Of a stretch of 59,326 nt of DNA, positions 17,882-29,083 are shown piece after piece. Numbering within the stretch: the stretch's first letter is position 1; the number at the start of each line of letters is the position of its first letter. The notes beneath the pieces are model-generated. The model did not search any database, was not told the origin of the DNA, and saw only the letters and a program-made list of their open reading frames with translations. The DNA is from Marinobacter sediminicola (lineage in GTDB: Bacteria; Pseudomonadota; Gammaproteobacteria; Pseudomonadales; Oleiphilaceae). The DNA lies in NCBI RefSeq assembly GCF_031157525.1, contig NZ_JAVIXR010000016.1:1-59326 (forward strand), given 5' to 3'. The translations under genes were made by a program, and so were the position numbers.

Positions 17882-19924
17882 ATGACGCAAGCGAGTTCAA
17901 AGCAACAGCGCGATATTCTGGTTACCAGCGCACTGCCCTACGCCAATGGCCCCATTCACCTGGGTCATCTGCTGGAATACATTCAGACCGATATCTGGGT
18001 GCGTTATCAGAACATGCGAGGCCATACTTGCTACTACGTTTGCGCCGATGATGCTCACGGCACCGCCATTATGCTTCGTGCCGAGCGGGAAGGCATCACT
18101 CCCGAGCAGCTGATTGACCGCATCCGTGAGGAACATCAACAGGATTTCGCCGGGTTTCACATCCGCTTTGATAACTACTACACCACCCATTCGGAGGAGA
18201 ACCGGTACTTCTCTGAGTACATCTACCGCCAGTTGCAACAGAACGGAAAGATCGCGACTCGCAACATCACTCAGTTCTTCGACCCAGAGAAGAACATGTT
18301 TCTTGCGGATCGATTCATCAAGGGCACATGCCCCAAGTGTAAAACTGACGATCAGTATGGCGATAACTGCGAAGCTTGCGGCGCAACCTACACACCTGCT
18401 GAATTGATCAACCCACGCTCTGCAGTGTCCGGCGCTACACCAATTGAGAAGGATTCCGAGCATTACTTCTTCAAGTTGCCGGAATTCACCGAGTTCCTGA
18501 CTCAGTGGACCCGCAGTGGCGCGCTGCAACCTCAGGTTGCCAACAAGCTTGCTGAATGGCTTGATGCAGGCCTGCAAGAATGGGACATCAGCCGTGATGC
18601 ACCCTACTTTGGCTTTGAAATCCCCGATGCCCCCGGCAAGTTTTTCTATGTTTGGCTGGATGCGCCTATTGGCTATCTCGCAAGCTTCAAAAACTTCTGC
18701 AACCGGGAAGACGTGGATTTCGAACACTTCTGGAAGGTGGATTCCACTGCCGAGGTTTATCACTTTATCGGCAAGGATATTATCAACTTCCACGCCCTCT
18801 TCTGGCCGGCAATGCTACACGATGCGGGCTTCCGCACACCTACGGCGGTGTGGGCGCACGGCTTTGTGACGGTTAACGGCAAGAAGATGTCCAAATCCCG
18901 GGGCACGTTCATTATGGCCCGCACTTATCTGGACCACCTGAACCCGGAATATCTGCGCTATTACTTTGCAGCCAAGCTGACCGGTGGCGTGGACGATATG
19001 GATTTGAATCTGGAAGACTTTGCCGCCCGAGTTAATTCGGATCTGGTAGGCAAGGTCGTCAACATTGCCAGCCGCAGCGCGGGCTTCATTACAAAGCGCT
19101 TTGATGGAAAGCTTGGCGAAGTGACCGAACACGACAAGCTGAAGAGCTTTATCGAGGCAGGCGCTGAGCTGGAAGCCTTCTATGAGGCTCGGGAGTTTGG
19201 CCGTGCTATGCGCCGCATCATGGAGCTGGCAGACATTGCCAACCAGTACGTTAACGATGAGCAGCCTTGGGTCGTAGCCAAGCAGGAAGGTCAGGACGAA
19301 AAACTGCAGGCCATCTGCACCAACGCCCTGAATATGTTCCACCTGTTAATGACTTATCTCGCCCCTGTGCTACCAGAGACGGCCAAGGCTTCGGAAGACT
19401 TCCTCAACGCGAAGCTGGACTGGAACAATCGCAGCGAGCGGCTGGAAAACCACAGCATCAACAAGTTCAGCCCTCTGATGAGCCGGGTAGACATGGCACA
19501 GATCGAAAAGATGCTGGATGCGTCGAAAGAAGAGATGCCTGCAGCCATCGGCAAACCAGCTCAGGCAGACAAGCAGGACACCAGCGAAGCTATTGCTGAT
19601 GAAATCGAGTTTGATGATTTCGCCAAGGTAGACCTGCGGGTGGTTAAAATAGTCAAAGCCGAGCATGTAGAAGGAGCAGACAAGCTACTTCGCCTGACGC
19701 TTGACCTGGGGCAAGGCGAGCGCAACGTGTTTGCTGGTATCAAGTCTGCTTACAAGCCTGGGGATCTGGAGGGTCGCCTGACCGTAATGGTTGCCAACCT
19801 GAAACCCCGGAAAATGAAGTTTGGCATGTCCGAAGGCATGGTTCTGGCGGCAGGCCCGGGCGGCAAGGATATTTTTATCCTGTCTCCTGATTCGGGTGCC
19901 ACGCCCGGCATGCGTGTAATGTAA
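17882..19924 (+). CDS. metG: Methionyl-tRNA synthetase
   Basis: Class I aminoacyl-tRNA synthetase of 680 residues. It has the HIGH-type motif HLGH near residue 23, a four-cysteine zinc knuckle (CPKC then CEAC, about 144-165), and the KMSKS motif around residue 338 ([11 protein letters not shown]). An anticodon-binding helical domain follows, and a C-terminal EMAP-like tRNA-binding domain (about 575-680, beginning [10 protein letters not shown]) that makes the enzyme a dimer in other bacteria. It is divergent from mrp by 140 bases. rsxA follows after 36 bases with no visible terminator, so some read-through into the rsx operon is possible. Confidence 0.97.
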   Translation: MTQASSKQQRDILVTSALPYANGPIHLGHLLEYIQTDIWVRYQNMRGHTCYYVCADDAHGTAIMLRAEREGITPEQLIDRIREEHQQDFAGFHIRFDNYYTTHSEENRYFSEYIYRQLQQNGKIATRNITQFFDPEKNMFLADRFIKGTCPKCKTDDQYGDNCEACGATYTPAELINPRSAVSGATPIEKDSEHYFFKLPEFTEFLTQWTRSGALQPQVANKLAEWLDAGLQEWDISRDAPYFGFEIPDAPGKFFYVWLDAPIGYLASFKNFCNREDVDFEHFWKVDSTAEVYHFIGKDIINFHALFWPAMLHDAGFRTPTAVWAHGFVTVNGKKMSKSRGTFIMARTYLDHLNPEYLRYYFAAKLTGGVDDMDLNLEDFAARVNSDLVGKVVNIASRSAGFITKRFDGKLGEVTEHDKLKSFIEAGAELEAFYEAREFGRAMRRIMELADIANQYVNDEQPWVVAKQEGQDEKLQAICTNALNMFHLLMTYLAPVLPETAKASEDFLNAKLDWNNRSERLENHSINKFSPLMSRVDMAQIEKMLDASKEEMPAAIGKPAQADKQDTSEAIADEIEFDDFAKVDLRVVKIVKAEHVEGADKLLRLTLDLGQGERNVFAGIKSAYKPGDLEGRLTVMVANLKPRKMKFGMSEGMVLAAGPGGKDIFILSPDSGATPGMRVM

Positions 19925-19960
19925 GAAAAGGTCGAGGCAGAGCGATCCGGTGATGCAACA

Positions 19961-20542
19961 ATGACAGAATATTTACTGATCTTGGTCAGCACCATTCTGG
20001 TGAACAACTTCGTACTGGTGCAGTTTCTTGGCCTGTGCCCCTTCATGGGGGTTTCAGGCAAGCTGGAGACCGCCATGGGCATGTCTTTGGCCACCACGTT
20101 TGTGCTGACTCTGTCATCGGTATGCAGCTATCTTGCCTACACGTACCTGCTGGCACCTCTGGATCTGGTGTTTCTGAAAACCATCACCTTCATTCTGGTG
20201 ATTGCCGTGGTGGTTCAGTTCACCGAAATGGTTGTACGTAAAACCAGCCCTCTGCTCTACCGCGTGCTGGGTATTTTCCTGCCGCTGATTACCACCAACT
20301 GCGCCGTGCTCGGCGTAGCGCTTCTTAACCTGAACAAAAACAACAACTTCGTTGAATCAGTACTCTACGGTTTTGGCGCCGCCGCCGGCTTTTCGCTGGT
20401 ACTGGTGCTCTTTGCCGCAATGCGCGAGCGCATTGCCGTGTCTGATGTCCCGGTGTCTTTTCAGGGCGCCGCGATTGGCATGGTTACCGCAGGGTTGATG
20501 TCACTGGCGTTCCTGGGCTTTACCGGCCTGGTCAGCGTTTAA
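19961..20542 (+). CDS. rsxA: Electron transport complex subunit RsxA
   Basis: 193-residue, six-helix inner-membrane subunit of the Rsx/Rnf complex. Together with RsxE it forms the inverted membrane pair that holds a 2Fe-2S cluster in the membrane. Conserved stretches [16 protein letters not shown] and [16 protein letters not shown], each with the family cysteine, are present. It is the first gene of a six-gene operon in the enterobacterial order A-B-C-D-G-E followed by nth. In Escherichia coli the complex keeps SoxR reduced; in other bacteria it links ferredoxin and NAD to an ion gradient. Confidence 0.96.
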   Translation: MTEYLLILVSTILVNNFVLVQFLGLCPFMGVSGKLETAMGMSLATTFVLTLSSVCSYLAYTYLLAPLDLVFLKTITFILVIAVVVQFTEMVVRKTSPLLYRVLGIFLPLITTNCAVLGVALLNLNKNNNFVESVLYGFGAAAGFSLVLVLFAAMRERIAVSDVPVSFQGAAIGMVTAGLMSLAFLGFTGLVSV

Positions 20543-20557
20543 CGGAGACGCAGTTTT

Positions 20558-21130
20558 ATGTGGACAGGCATTCTTATCGCCGTTCTGGTTCTGCTTGGCC
20601 TTGCCCTGGCGTTTGGCGCGTTGTTGGGTTTCGCCTCGGAGCGTTTTCGGGTTGAAGGCAACCCGCTGGTGGAACAGATTGATGCCATGTTGCCGCAAAC
20701 CCAGTGTGGCCAGTGCGGATTCCCCGGCTGCCGCCCCTATGCTGAATCCATTGCCGATGGTGGGCCCATCAATAAATGCCCTCCCGGCGGTGAATCCACC
20801 ATCAAAGCGCTGGCCGACCTGCTCGATATAGACCCTCAACCGCTGGATGCAGAACACGGCGTAGAACAGGCGCGCACGGTTGCCGTTATACGGGAAGATG
20901 AATGTATAGGTTGCACCAAGTGCATTCAGGCCTGCCCGGTAGACGCAATTCTTGGGGCTGCAAAACACATGCACACGGTTATCGAAAGTGAATGCACAGG
21001 CTGTGATCTGTGCGTGGAGCCCTGCCCGGTTGATTGCATCGACATGATTACTATCGAGCCGGATATCCGCGGATGGACCTGGTCTCAACCCCGGATTATC
21101 ACTACCGACAAACAGGAGGCCAACTCCTGA
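20558..21130 (+). CDS. rsxB: Electron transport complex subunit RsxB
   Basis: Membrane-anchored ferredoxin of 190 residues. One N-terminal helix (about 3-25) is followed by a four-cysteine Fe-S motif (CGQCGFPGC with an upstream and a downstream Cys) and then two classical 4Fe-4S ferredoxin motifs, [12 protein letters not shown] and [12 protein letters not shown]. Its TGA shares a base with the rsxC ATG (TGATG), indicating coupled translation. Confidence 0.96.
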   Translation: MWTGILIAVLVLLGLALAFGALLGFASERFRVEGNPLVEQIDAMLPQTQCGQCGFPGCRPYAESIADGGPINKCPPGGESTIKALADLLDIDPQPLDAEHGVEQARTVAVIREDECIGCTKCIQACPVDAILGAAKHMHTVIESECTGCDLCVEPCPVDCIDMITIEPDIRGWTWSQPRIITTDKQEANS

Positions 21131-22968
21131 TGCCCTCAACCATCAAGCTTTGGGACTTTAGCGGCGGCATTCATCCCGTAGAGAACAAGCAGATTTCTAC
21201 CGGCCGGCCGATTCAATCCGCAGGTATTCCTGGGCAGTTGGTACTGCCACTGCAACAGCATATTGGTGAACCTGCAGAACCTATAGTGGCGGTTGGCGAT
21301 GTCGTCCTGAAAGGTCAGAAAATTGCCGACGTAAGCTATGGTATGAGCGTTCCAGTGCACGCACCGACATCTGGCGTGATAGAACGCATTGGCGACTACC
21401 CGGTACCTCACCCTTCTGGCATGTCAGACCAATGCATCGTTTTGAAGCCCGACGACAAGGATGAATGGTGCGAGCGCTTCCCGATCAGCGACTACCGCAC
21501 TCTTGAGCGGGATCAGGTGCTTGGCATTATTCACTCTGCCGGTATTTCCGGCATGGGGGGAGCGGGGTTTCCGACGGATATAAAACTGAAGCCGCCCAGG
21601 GATCGTAAAGTCGACACGCTGATCCTCAACGGCGCCGAATGCGAGCCTTACATTACCGCTGACGACATGACCATGCGCGAACGAGCGGGCAAGGTTGTGG
21701 CCGGCTTAAAGATAATGGCCTGGATCCTGCGACCCGAGCGTTGCGTAATCGGTATAGAAGACAACAAACCGGAAGCCACCGCAGCACTGCGCGATGCCAT
21801 TCAAGGTACGCAAATTGAAATAGCGGTTATCCCGACCAAATACCCCTCAGGCGGGGAAAAGCAGCTGATCCAGATCCTCACTGGCATGGAAGTGCCCAGT
21901 GGCGGCATCCCGGCAGATATAGGTGTCATGTGCCAGAACGTTGGCACCGCCGTAGCCGTGGCTGATGCTGTTTTTGAAGGTTCGCCGCTTATTAGTCGAG
22001 TAGTTACGGTAACCGGTGGAGCCACTGACAGCCCGGGTAATTTTGAAGTGCTGCTGGGTACACCAATGGCTTATCTGCTGGAACAGGCCGGCTTGCAGCA
22101 AGACCGGGTCAGTCGCTTGGTTCTGGGTGGTCCCATGATGGGCTACACCCTGAACACCACAGCGGTGCCGGTTATCAAGACCAGTAACTGCATCATTGCT
22201 GCGACCGCCAGTGAGTTGCCTGCACCGCCACCGGAGCAAGCGTGCATCCGCTGCGGCCAATGTGCAGAGGTTTGCCCCATGGAACTGCTACCGCAGCAAT
22301 TGTTCTGGCATTCCAAAGCGGCAGAGTTCGAAAAAGCAGAGCATCTGAACTTGTTCGACTGCATAGAGTGCGGTGCCTGTTCTTACGTTTGCCCCAGTTC
22401 CATCCCGCTGGTGCAGTACTATCGCTATGCCAAAGGCGAGATCCGCGTACAGCGGGCAGAACAGCTGAAAGCAGATAGAGCACGGGAGCGTTTCGAAGCC
22501 CGCCAGCAAAGGCTTGAACGCGAACAGCAGGAGAAAGAATTGCGCCGAAAAGAGCGCGCCAAAGCCGCTGCAGAAGCTCAGGCCCAAAAGAAAGCAGAGG
22601 CGGAGCAGTCTGCAGCGAGCGGAGAGGCTGTCGACGAGCGAGCAGCGAAATCTGCTTTGGTGGAGCAGGCCCTGGCACGCAAAAAAGCCAACTCTGAAGC
22701 CAGCAATGCAAAGGCAGCTCCTCCCCCAGAGGCAGAACAGGAAACGCCCGATTTGGATGCGCTGGAAAAACAGTTCTCGCAGGCGCAGTCCAAATTGGAA
22801 ACCATGCAGGCCATGCTTGAAGATGCAAAAGCACAACAAGCAGACAACGTGGATAAGCTTGAACGAGCCGTTGCCAAGAACCACGACCGGGTTAAGCGGG
22901 CTGAAGAAGCCCTTGCGGATGCACGCAAAACGCTGGCAATTCACACTGAACCTCAATCCATCAAATAA
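21130..22968 (+). CDS. rsxC: Electron transport complex subunit RsxC
   Basis: 612-residue peripheral subunit that carries the NADH/flavin-binding Rossmann-like domain and two 4Fe-4S motifs (CIRCGQCAEVCP and CIECGACSYVCP, about residues 375-425). The GMGGAGFPTDIK glycine-rich motif and the GAECEPYITADD segment are clear. After about residue 440 comes a long Ala/Glu/Lys/Arg/Gln-rich coiled-coil tail to the C-terminus, a region that varies greatly in length across RsxC proteins and is shorter here than in E. coli. The frame is open upstream to 21034, but the ATG overlapping the rsxB stop is the natural start. Confidence 0.95.
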   Translation: MPSTIKLWDFSGGIHPVENKQISTGRPIQSAGIPGQLVLPLQQHIGEPAEPIVAVGDVVLKGQKIADVSYGMSVPVHAPTSGVIERIGDYPVPHPSGMSDQCIVLKPDDKDEWCERFPISDYRTLERDQVLGIIHSAGISGMGGAGFPTDIKLKPPRDRKVDTLILNGAECEPYITADDMTMRERAGKVVAGLKIMAWILRPERCVIGIEDNKPEATAALRDAIQGTQIEIAVIPTKYPSGGEKQLIQILTGMEVPSGGIPADIGVMCQNVGTAVAVADAVFEGSPLISRVVTVTGGATDSPGNFEVLLGTPMAYLLEQAGLQQDRVSRLVLGGPMMGYTLNTTAVPVIKTSNCIIAATASELPAPPPEQACIRCGQCAEVCPMELLPQQLFWHSKAAEFEKAEHLNLFDCIECGACSYVCPSSIPLVQYYRYAKGEIRVQRAEQLKADRARERFEARQQRLEREQQEKELRRKERAKAAAEAQAQKKAEAEQSAASGEAVDERAAKSALVEQALARKKANSEASNAKAAPPPEAEQETPDLDALEKQFSQAQSKLETMQAMLEDAKAQQADNVDKLERAVAKNHDRVKRAEEALADARKTLAIHTEPQSIK

Positions 22969-22989
22969 TCTGAATCAGGCCCGATTTTC

Positions 22990-24042
22990 ATGGCGTTTGT
23001 TCAACAGTCTTCACCCCATGCTCACAAGGCTCGCCCTACCTCAAAGGTGATGCTGTGGGTCATACTCGCGGCCTTGCCCGGGTTGCTGACACAAACCCTG
23101 TTTTTCGGCTGGGGCAATCTCATCAACGTTGCCTGGTGCATCGCTATCGCCCTGGCTTCGGAAGCCGCTGTTCTCAAATTGCGCAGCAAGCCGATTGCGT
23201 TTGTTCTCAAAGACAACACAGCCGCCGTAACCGGGCTGCTGTTGGGGCTTTCCCTGCCACAGTTTGCACCCTGGTGGGTATCCGCAGTGGCGGTCATTTC
23301 CGCAATAGTGATTGCCAAACAGCTTTATGGCGGGCTGGGCTCTAACCCTTTCAATCCCGCCATGGTGGGCTACGCACTGGTGCTGATCTCGTTCCCGGTT
23401 GCCATGACCACCAACTGGGCTGAGCCGGCAATGCTCTGGGACAAGGCACCTGGCTTCGGAGATACGTTGGCGGCTATTGCCTCAGGACAGCAAACAGCGG
23501 TTGACGGCTGGACCATGGCCACCCCTCTCGACGAATACAAACATAAAATTGCGACTCACACTGCAGAGGAAGTTCTTGTCCACCCCACGTTTGGTGATGC
23601 TTTTGCCAAGGGTTGGGAATGGGTGAATGCTGCCTTTCTGGCCGGCGGGCTTTTGCTGATCGGCCTCAGAATTATCACCTGGCACATTCCGGCCGCGTTT
23701 CTGGGCGCGCTGATCGTTATGAGCCTGGCCTTTGGTAGCAACGCTGATGAGTTCGCACCGCTTTCACTGCATTTGCTGGCAGGCGGCACCATGCTCGGTG
23801 CGTTTTTCATCGCCACTGACCCAGTATCTGCGGCCACCAGCCATCAGGGCAAAATGATTTATGGTGCGGGTATTGGCGTACTTATCTATCTCATCCGGAG
23901 CTGGGGCAACTATCCGGATGCCGTTGCATTCAGTGTATTGCTGATGAACTTTGCCGTGCCCTTTATCGACCATTACACGCCGCCGCGAACCTACGGCCAC
24001 CACAAGGCCCGCAGGGGCTTTTTCGGCGGAGGCAGGAGCTGA
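22990..24042 (+). CDS. rsxD: Electron transport complex subunit RsxD
   Basis: 350-residue, multi-helix membrane subunit homologous to NqrB. The [15 protein letters not shown] motif and the C-terminal [14 protein letters not shown] segment are conserved in the family. The threonine within TMATPLD (about residue 178-184) is in the region that carries covalent FMN in characterised RnfD proteins; that assignment is by analogy. It lies 21 bases after rsxC and 2 bases before rsxG. Confidence 0.95.
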   Translation: MAFVQQSSPHAHKARPTSKVMLWVILAALPGLLTQTLFFGWGNLINVAWCIAIALASEAAVLKLRSKPIAFVLKDNTAAVTGLLLGLSLPQFAPWWVSAVAVISAIVIAKQLYGGLGSNPFNPAMVGYALVLISFPVAMTTNWAEPAMLWDKAPGFGDTLAAIASGQQTAVDGWTMATPLDEYKHKIATHTAEEVLVHPTFGDAFAKGWEWVNAAFLAGGLLLIGLRIITWHIPAAFLGALIVMSLAFGSNADEFAPLSLHLLAGGTMLGAFFIATDPVSAATSHQGKMIYGAGIGVLIYLIRSWGNYPDAVAFSVLLMNFAVPFIDHYTPPRTYGHHKARRGFFGGGRS

Positions 24043-24044
24043 TC

Positions 24045-24746
24045 ATGGCGACCATGATTCAATCCATTCGGCGCAGCGCCATTGGCCTTGGCATATTTGC
24101 AGTCATTACAGGCGGCACCATTGCATTTACACAAGCACTGACCAGTGAACGTATCAAGGAACAAGCTGCCAGAGCAGAAGCCAAAGCACTGTTCGAGATT
24201 ATCCCTGAGAGTGACCACAACAACGATCTGCTCAGAGACACTCTGGTACTGCCTGCCAGCGATCGTTTGGCTACCGAAGGGCCGGTCACAGTATGGGTAG
24301 CTCGCCAGGACGGAAAGCCAGTCGGTATGATCATGCCAGCGGTTGCACCAGACGGCTATTCAGGCACTATCAAGCTGCTGGTCGGTATCGATCTTGAGGG
24401 AAAGGTTCTGGGTGTACGTGTTATCGCACACAAGGAAACCCCGGGGCTGGGCGACCGGATAGAAACCCGTAAATCGGATTGGGTCAAACACTTTGAGGGA
24501 CGTTCTCTCGGGAACCCTGCACCAAAGCAATGGACCGTGAAAAAGAACGGCGGCGTTTTTGACCAGTTTACCGGGGCCACCATCACTCCGAGAGCAGTAG
24601 TGAAGGCAGTACAGAAATCACTGATTTATTTCCGTCAGAACCAGCAGGCAATCCAGGCGCAACTGAATAGCACTCCGTCCGGACAAGGCCCGGTGGTTAC
24701 ACCCGGAGATCTGACAGATGAATCCCTGAACGTGGAGCAGTTCTGA
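24045..24746 (+). CDS. rsxG: Electron transport complex subunit RsxG
   Basis: 233-residue subunit with one N-terminal membrane helix (about 10-32) and a periplasmic FMN-binding domain. The covalent flavin site motif is visible as [12 protein letters not shown] near residue 182, where the second threonine is the attachment residue in the family. The KETPGLGD motif is also present. Gaps to rsxD and rsxE are 2 bases each, so the four last genes form a tight translational unit. Confidence 0.95.
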   Translation: MATMIQSIRRSAIGLGIFAVITGGTIAFTQALTSERIKEQAARAEAKALFEIIPESDHNNDLLRDTLVLPASDRLATEGPVTVWVARQDGKPVGMIMPAVAPDGYSGTIKLLVGIDLEGKVLGVRVIAHKETPGLGDRIETRKSDWVKHFEGRSLGNPAPKQWTVKKNGGVFDQFTGATITPRAVVKAVQKSLIYFRQNQQAIQAQLNSTPSGQGPVVTPGDLTDESLNVEQF

Positions 24747-24748
24747 TC

Positions 24749-25462
24749 ATGGCCACTAAAACCTCCAATGAGATCATTCGCGATGGGCTTTGGGACAACA
24801 ACCCTGCCCTGGTTCAGGTACTGGGGCTGTGCCCGCTTCTTGCGGTTACCAGCACTGTCGTTAATGCGATTGGCCTGGGGCTTGCCACTCTGATGGTGTT
24901 GATGGGTTCGAACCTTGCAGTATCGCTGATCCGGAACTTCGTAAGTGAGTCAGTACGGCTACCTGCATTCGTGATGATTATCGCGTCGTTCGTAACCTGT
25001 GCAGAATTGCTGATGCAGGCCTACACCTACGAGCTGTACCAGATTCTGGGTATTTTTATCCCCCTCATAGTCACCAACTGCGCCATCCTTGGCCGAGCTG
25101 ATGCTTTTGCGTCACGCAACGCTCCAGGCCCTGCACTGCTCGACGGCGCGATGATGGGCGCAGGCTTTCTCGTCGTGCTCATCATTCTCGGCGGTATGCG
25201 CGAACTGATCGGGCAAGGCACGCTGTTTGTTGATATGCACCTGCTACTCGGCCCCATGGCTTCAGACTGGGTTATCGAGCCCTTTGCAAACTACCCGGAT
25301 ATGCTGTTCATGGTATTGCCGCCCGGCGCTTTCGTCGGTCTCGGCTTGTTGATCGCCATGAAAAACGGTATTGACCGCCATCTCAAGGAACGTAAAAAGA
25401 CGCTCCAGCCAGCAACAACACCCGGCAGCAAGCGCGTGCGCGTTACCGGAAACGTCTCATGA
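24749..25462 (+). CDS. rsxE: Electron transport complex subunit RsxE
   Basis: 237-residue, six-helix partner of RsxA. Conserved stretches include [22 protein letters not shown] and [21 protein letters not shown], split here across residues 11-32 and 101-120, each carrying the cysteine that ligates the intramembrane 2Fe-2S cluster. The C-terminal 25 residues are basic and probably cytoplasmic. nth follows after 28 bases, as in E. coli. Confidence 0.95.
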   Translation: MATKTSNEIIRDGLWDNNPALVQVLGLCPLLAVTSTVVNAIGLGLATLMVLMGSNLAVSLIRNFVSESVRLPAFVMIIASFVTCAELLMQAYTYELYQILGIFIPLIVTNCAILGRADAFASRNAPGPALLDGAMMGAGFLVVLIILGGMRELIGQGTLFVDMHLLLGPMASDWVIEPFANYPDMLFMVLPPGAFVGLGLLIAMKNGIDRHLKERKKTLQPATTPGSKRVRVTGNVS

Positions 25463-25490
25463 TTTGTCATCGGAGTCGTAACGAAACACC

Positions 25491-26129
25491 ATGAACAAAG
25501 AAAAACGCATTGAAATCTTCTCTCGCTTTCGGGATGCCAACCCCAAGCCAGAAACCGAGCTGAATTACAGCAACCCGTTTGAACTGCTCATTGCCGTCAT
25601 TCTGTCTGCCCAGGCAACGGATGTCGGCGTCAACAAGGCCACCGACAAACTCTACCCTGTCGCGAACACGCCGGAAGCCATACTGGCGCTGGGCGTGGAT
25701 GGCCTGAAGAGCTACATCAAGACCATCGGGCTGTTCAATACCAAAGCTGAAAACGTTATCAAAACGTGCCGCATGCTGATTGAAAAGCACGACAGCGTTG
25801 TCCCCGATAACCGGGAGGAACTTGAAGCCCTCCCCGGGGTTGGCCGAAAAACCGCAAACGTGGTCCTCAACACAGCGTTCGGTCAGCCAGCTATGGCTGT
25901 AGATACCCATATCTTCCGGGTATCGAATCGCACGGGCATCGCTCCGGGGAAAAACGTACTAGAAGTAGAAAAGCGTCTGATGCGGCTGGTACCGAAGGAG
26001 TTTCTACTGGATGCGCACCACTGGCTTATCTTACATGGGCGCTACACCTGCGTAGCACGAAAGCCCAGGTGCGGTGCCTGCATCATTGAGGATCTTTGTG
26101 AGTTTAAAGACAAAAACGATTATCAGTAA
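25491..26129 (+). CDS. nth: Endonuclease III
   Basis: DNA glycosylase/AP-lyase of 212 residues that removes oxidised pyrimidines. Helix-hairpin-helix LPGVGRKTANVVLN with the catalytic lysine, AVDTHIFRVSNRTG with the catalytic aspartate, and the C-terminal 4Fe-4S loop with Cys spacing 6-2-5 (CVARKPRCGACIIEDLC) are intact. It ends the rsx operon and is followed by a strong bidirectional terminator. Confidence 0.97.
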   Translation: MNKEKRIEIFSRFRDANPKPETELNYSNPFELLIAVILSAQATDVGVNKATDKLYPVANTPEAILALGVDGLKSYIKTIGLFNTKAENVIKTCRMLIEKHDSVVPDNREELEALPGVGRKTANVVLNTAFGQPAMAVDTHIFRVSNRTGIAPGKNVLEVEKRLMRLVPKEFLLDAHHWLILHGRYTCVARKPRCGACIIEDLCEFKDKNDYQ

Positions 26130-26143
26130 ACAATCGTTTTGTG

Positions 26144-26177
26144 CACTAAAAAGCCGGCTGTTGCCGGCTTTTTAGTG
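26144..26177. terminator. Bidirectional intrinsic terminator between nth and the chalcone-isomerase-like gene
   Basis: A 15-bp perfect stem with loop TGTT: GCCGGC pairs form the top, and an A5/T5 run plus CACT/AGTG close the base. It gives a T run on both strands, so it can stop the rsx-nth message on the plus strand and the convergent gene on the minus strand. Confidence 0.9.
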
Positions 26178-26199
26178 GGATACTGAACTAGTTCTACTA

Positions 26200-26772
26200 T
26201 TACTTACCCAGCATTTCTTTTTTCAGGCTCTTCTGTGCAGGAACATCAGATAACCAGATGCCGAACAGCGCCTTTTTGAAGGCCAGGTCACCCACCGTAT
26301 CTTTTTGCTCGCCGTTTTTCAGTACATTTACACCTTCGCCAGGCACATAGACAAGATCAAACACATCACCTTCTTTGATCTCTTCTTTGAACACAGACAT
26401 GAACTGATCAATATCTGCCTTAACCGATGACATATCACCATCTGTTGAGGCCTCAAAGCCTTCCATGGTTGCTTCAGTCATGCGATCGCTGGTGATCATG
26501 CCGGAAGTAATATGCAGCGTGATCGCCTGAGGCTCATCCGCTTCAACAACGGCAGTGCCATCCTTCTGCGCTTGGGGCACATAAAGACTGCCAACGTACA
26601 GATCCATGAAAAACTTGGACCGGGTACCCGCACCGTTCAGCTGAAGCTCAGTGCTGCCAGCAGTATAAGTATCCGGAACGTCAACACCGCCAACTGTTAG
26701 TGCTGCTGCAGGTGTTGAAAGTGTGGCTGCCAATATAAGAGATGCAAAGCCCGTCAAAAACGCTTTTTTCAT
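26200..26772 (-). CDS. Chalcone isomerase family protein, exported
   Basis: A 190-residue protein with a signal peptide (MKKAFLTGFASLILAATLS, then Ala-rich cleavage site) and a chalcone-isomerase-like fold domain. Characteristic segments are SELQLNGAGTRSKFFMDLYVGSLY (divided over the domain start) and the terminal FKKALFGIWLSDVPAQKSLKK. Bacterial members are not flavonoid enzymes; many are periplasmic proteins of unknown role. The ATG at 26772 is preceded by AGGAAAGG; the frame extends 7 residues further but without better signals. It is a single gene between two terminators. Confidence 0.85.
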   Translation of the reverse strand: MKKAFLTGFASLILAATLSTPAAALTVGGVDVPDTYTAGSTELQLNGAGTRSKFFMDLYVGSLYVPQAQKDGTAVVEADEPQAITLHITSGMITSDRMTEATMEGFEASTDGDMSSVKADIDQFMSVFKEEIKEGDVFDLVYVPGEGVNVLKNGEQKDTVGDLAFKKALFGIWLSDVPAQKSLKKEMLGK

Positions 26773-26944
26773 AGTCCTTTCCTTTTCAGTCATTATTATG
26801 AGAATTCATTCGTCACCAAGTACAAATCCTTAGCCCCCGGCGTTGTTATTCTACCAACGACCACGTGGGGTGAAGCGCCACCTGGTTCTCATTTGCAGGG
26901 TTACTTTTAGCGAGTTGTTTTTGCAGAAATACGTTTTCAACGTC

Positions 26945-26985
26945 AGTAAAACACAAAACGCCGACCATGAGGCATGGCCGGCGTT
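26945..26985 (-). terminator. Intrinsic terminator of rpoS
   Basis: On the minus strand AACGCCGGCCATG and CATGGTCGGCGTT form a 13-base stem with one mismatch and a CCT loop. A TTTTGTGTTTT tract overlaps the stem end and follows it. It begins 22 bases after the rpoS stop. Confidence 0.85.
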
Positions 26986-27006
26986 CAGGGTGCTTCGTCA
27001 GAAAAG

Positions 27007-28020
27007 CTATTTAAATAAAAGGTTTCCTGTGAGTCCTTCCTTTTCCAGAATCTCACGCAGGCGCCGTAACGCTTCTACCTGGATCTGACGAACTCGCTCG
27101 CGAGTCAGGCCAATTTCCTGCCCAACTTCTTCCAACGTGCTTACCGGGTAGCCCCGAAGCCCGAACCGTCTGGACAGTACTTCCTGCTGCTTTTCACTCA
27201 GCTGATCTATCCACTTCCCAATGCAGGCGCTCATGTTGTTTTCCTGCAACACATCGGCAGGATCAGATGCACCTTCATCCGCGACAGTATCAAGCAGGGA
27301 TTTCTCGCCGCCGGGGCCAATGGGCGTGTCCATGGATGCAACACGTTCATTCAAGCCTAGCATTCGTTTTACATCATTGACTGGCTTGCCGACCAACTGG
27401 GCAATTTCTTCGGCTGTTGGCTCGTGATCAAGCTTCTGCGTCAGCTCTCGGGCCGCCCGCAGGTACAAGTTGAGCTCTTTAACTACGTGGATAGGCAACC
27501 GGATGGTGCGGGTCTGGTTCATAATGGCCCGCTCAATTGTCTGGCGGATCCACCATGTTGCATAGGTAGAGAAGCGGAAGCCTCGCTCCGGATCAAACTT
27601 CTCGACTGCACGAATCAGGCCGAGATTACCCTCCTCAATCAGGTCCAGCAGGGTCAGACCACGATTCACATAGCGCCGTGCTATTTTCACAACCAGCCGA
27701 AGGTTACTCTCAATCATTCGCTTGCGGCCAGACTCCTCTCCTTTACGCGCAAGACGTGCAAAGTAGACCTCCTCTTCCGGAGTCAGGAGTGGCGAAAAAC
27801 CAATTTCATTGAGATAAAGCTGCGTAGGATCCAGCTGTTTGGCGGCACTACTGTAGTAGCTACCTTTGGTGGAGAACTTACCTTCAACCTCAGTCAATTC
27901 TGGGGCCGTCTTATCGTTTTCTTCTTCTGCGAGAAGCTGCTCCTCAGGATCTTCAACGTCTGTAGAGCCATCAACATCTTTTATGCGATCAATAATGATA
28001 TCTTCTTGTTCTGCTGACAT
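27007..28020 (-). CDS. rpoS: RNA polymerase sigma factor RpoS
   Basis: Group 2 sigma-70 factor for stationary phase and general stress, 337 residues from the ATG at 28020 (a TTG 8 codons upstream is also open). The N-terminal acidic region 1.1 is short. Region 1.2 begins near [21 protein letters not shown]. Region 2 contains [16 protein letters not shown] and the -10 recognition segment [14 protein letters not shown]. Region 4 has the helix-turn-helix [20 protein letters not shown]. It lies directly downstream of nlpD as in most gammaproteobacteria, where the main rpoS promoter is inside nlpD. Confidence 0.96.
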   Translation of the reverse strand: MSAEQEDIIIDRIKDVDGSTDVEDPEEQLLAEEENDKTAPELTEVEGKFSTKGSYYSSAAKQLDPTQLYLNEIGFSPLLTPEEEVYFARLARKGEESGRKRMIESNLRLVVKIARRYVNRGLTLLDLIEEGNLGLIRAVEKFDPERGFRFSTYATWWIRQTIERAIMNQTRTIRLPIHVVKELNLYLRAARELTQKLDHEPTAEEIAQLVGKPVNDVKRMLGLNERVASMDTPIGPGGEKSLLDTVADEGASDPADVLQENNMSACIGKWIDQLSEKQQEVLSRRFGLRGYPVSTLEEVGQEIGLTRERVRQIQVEALRRLREILEKEGLTGNLLFK

Positions 28021-28177
28021 ATCTATTACCCCGCCTTTCAACAATCCTGTTTTTTCGCCCGATACTTCTTTTTATTGCGGACATTGGATACTTCGCTTTT
28101 TATTCAGGACTTCTTCAGTGGCCAGTTTGGCGCTTTGACCACCTTTTCTTCTTATTTTTGTCGAACCAGGCTTGTCA

Positions 28178-29083
28178 CTAACGAGGTGGCAGATAATGTG
28201 CTGGATCAACCGGGTTTCCATTTTTTCGAATTTCAAAATGTAACTTCGGCCTATCTACACCACTACTACCAAGTTCTGCTATGACTTGCCCGGCTATCAC
28301 CCCCTCTCCTTCGCTGACCAGAATCTTTCGATTATGAGCATAAGCGCTCAGATAACGCTCGTTATGATTCACAATAATCAAATTGCCGTATCCAAGCAAA
28401 CCATTGCCGGCATAGACCACACTTCCATCTGCGGAAGATCTAACAGCATCCCCGGCTTTCCCCGCAATATCAACGCCTTTGTTGACTTTCCCGGATGCTG
28501 AATAGCCTGCAATTACGGTGCCAGAGTGTGGCCAGCGCCATGAAACTCCGGCCACAGTTTGGGTTCGCGACGCAATTGGTGCAGACGTATCAGGCTTACG
28601 AGTAACCGCAGGTTTCCGGGTATTTGCAGGCGTTGGTACAGGGGGGGTAGCCCGGGTCGCTCCAGCCGACGTGGTGCCCGTTGGTTTGGTTGGCTTCGTT
28701 GCGACCCGTGAATTACTGTCTGGTTGAGCGGTGCCGCGAAGATCCAGGCGAAGCACCTGCCCTGCACGGATAGTCCAGGGTGGACTGATTCCATTGGCGC
28801 TGCCCAGCTCTCGGTAATCGCGCCCATAAGTCCAGGCAATGCCGTACAAAGTCTCGCCCGGGCGCACAACATGGCGCCCCCAGTACACCGGAGGGTTGTA
28901 GATATCGTCTTGGTGAAGGGCCTGGGTATTACAGCCAGACAAGGCACCCGAGAGTATGAGGAACCCCAACAGAAACAGGCAGGCTCGACTGTTTTGAGAA
29001 ACCCACAAGGTAAACTGGGCACCAACGAGGAACCGCGGGGAAGCCGACTGCGCGGCTTTAGCTGACCCACGAAATAATCTCAC
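28178..29083 (-). CDS. nlpD: NlpD-type murein hydrolase activator lipoprotein
   Basis: Outer-membrane lipoprotein of up to 301 residues: a signal peptide with lipobox LSGC (Cys near residue 51 from the first start), a LysM domain (about 70-120), a Pro/Thr/Ala-rich linker, and a C-terminal M23/LytM domain. The first zinc-binding His of active LytM enzymes is replaced by Asn (VNKGVDIAG), as in E. coli NlpD, so it should be an amidase activator and not a hydrolase. The GTG at 29083 gives an unusually long signal peptide; a TTG at 29008 would start just before the hydrophobic core, so the start is uncertain. Confidence 0.93.
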   Translation of the reverse strand: MRLFRGSAKAAQSASPRFLVGAQFTLWVSQNSRACLFLLGFLILSGALSGCNTQALHQDDIYNPPVYWGRHVVRPGETLYGIAWTYGRDYRELGSANGISPPWTIRAGQVLRLDLRGTAQPDSNSRVATKPTKPTGTTSAGATRATPPVPTPANTRKPAVTRKPDTSAPIASRTQTVAGVSWRWPHSGTVIAGYSASGKVNKGVDIAGKAGDAVRSSADGSVVYAGNGLLGYGNLIIVNHNERYLSAYAHNRKILVSEGEGVIAGQVIAELGSSGVDRPKLHFEIRKNGNPVDPAHYLPPR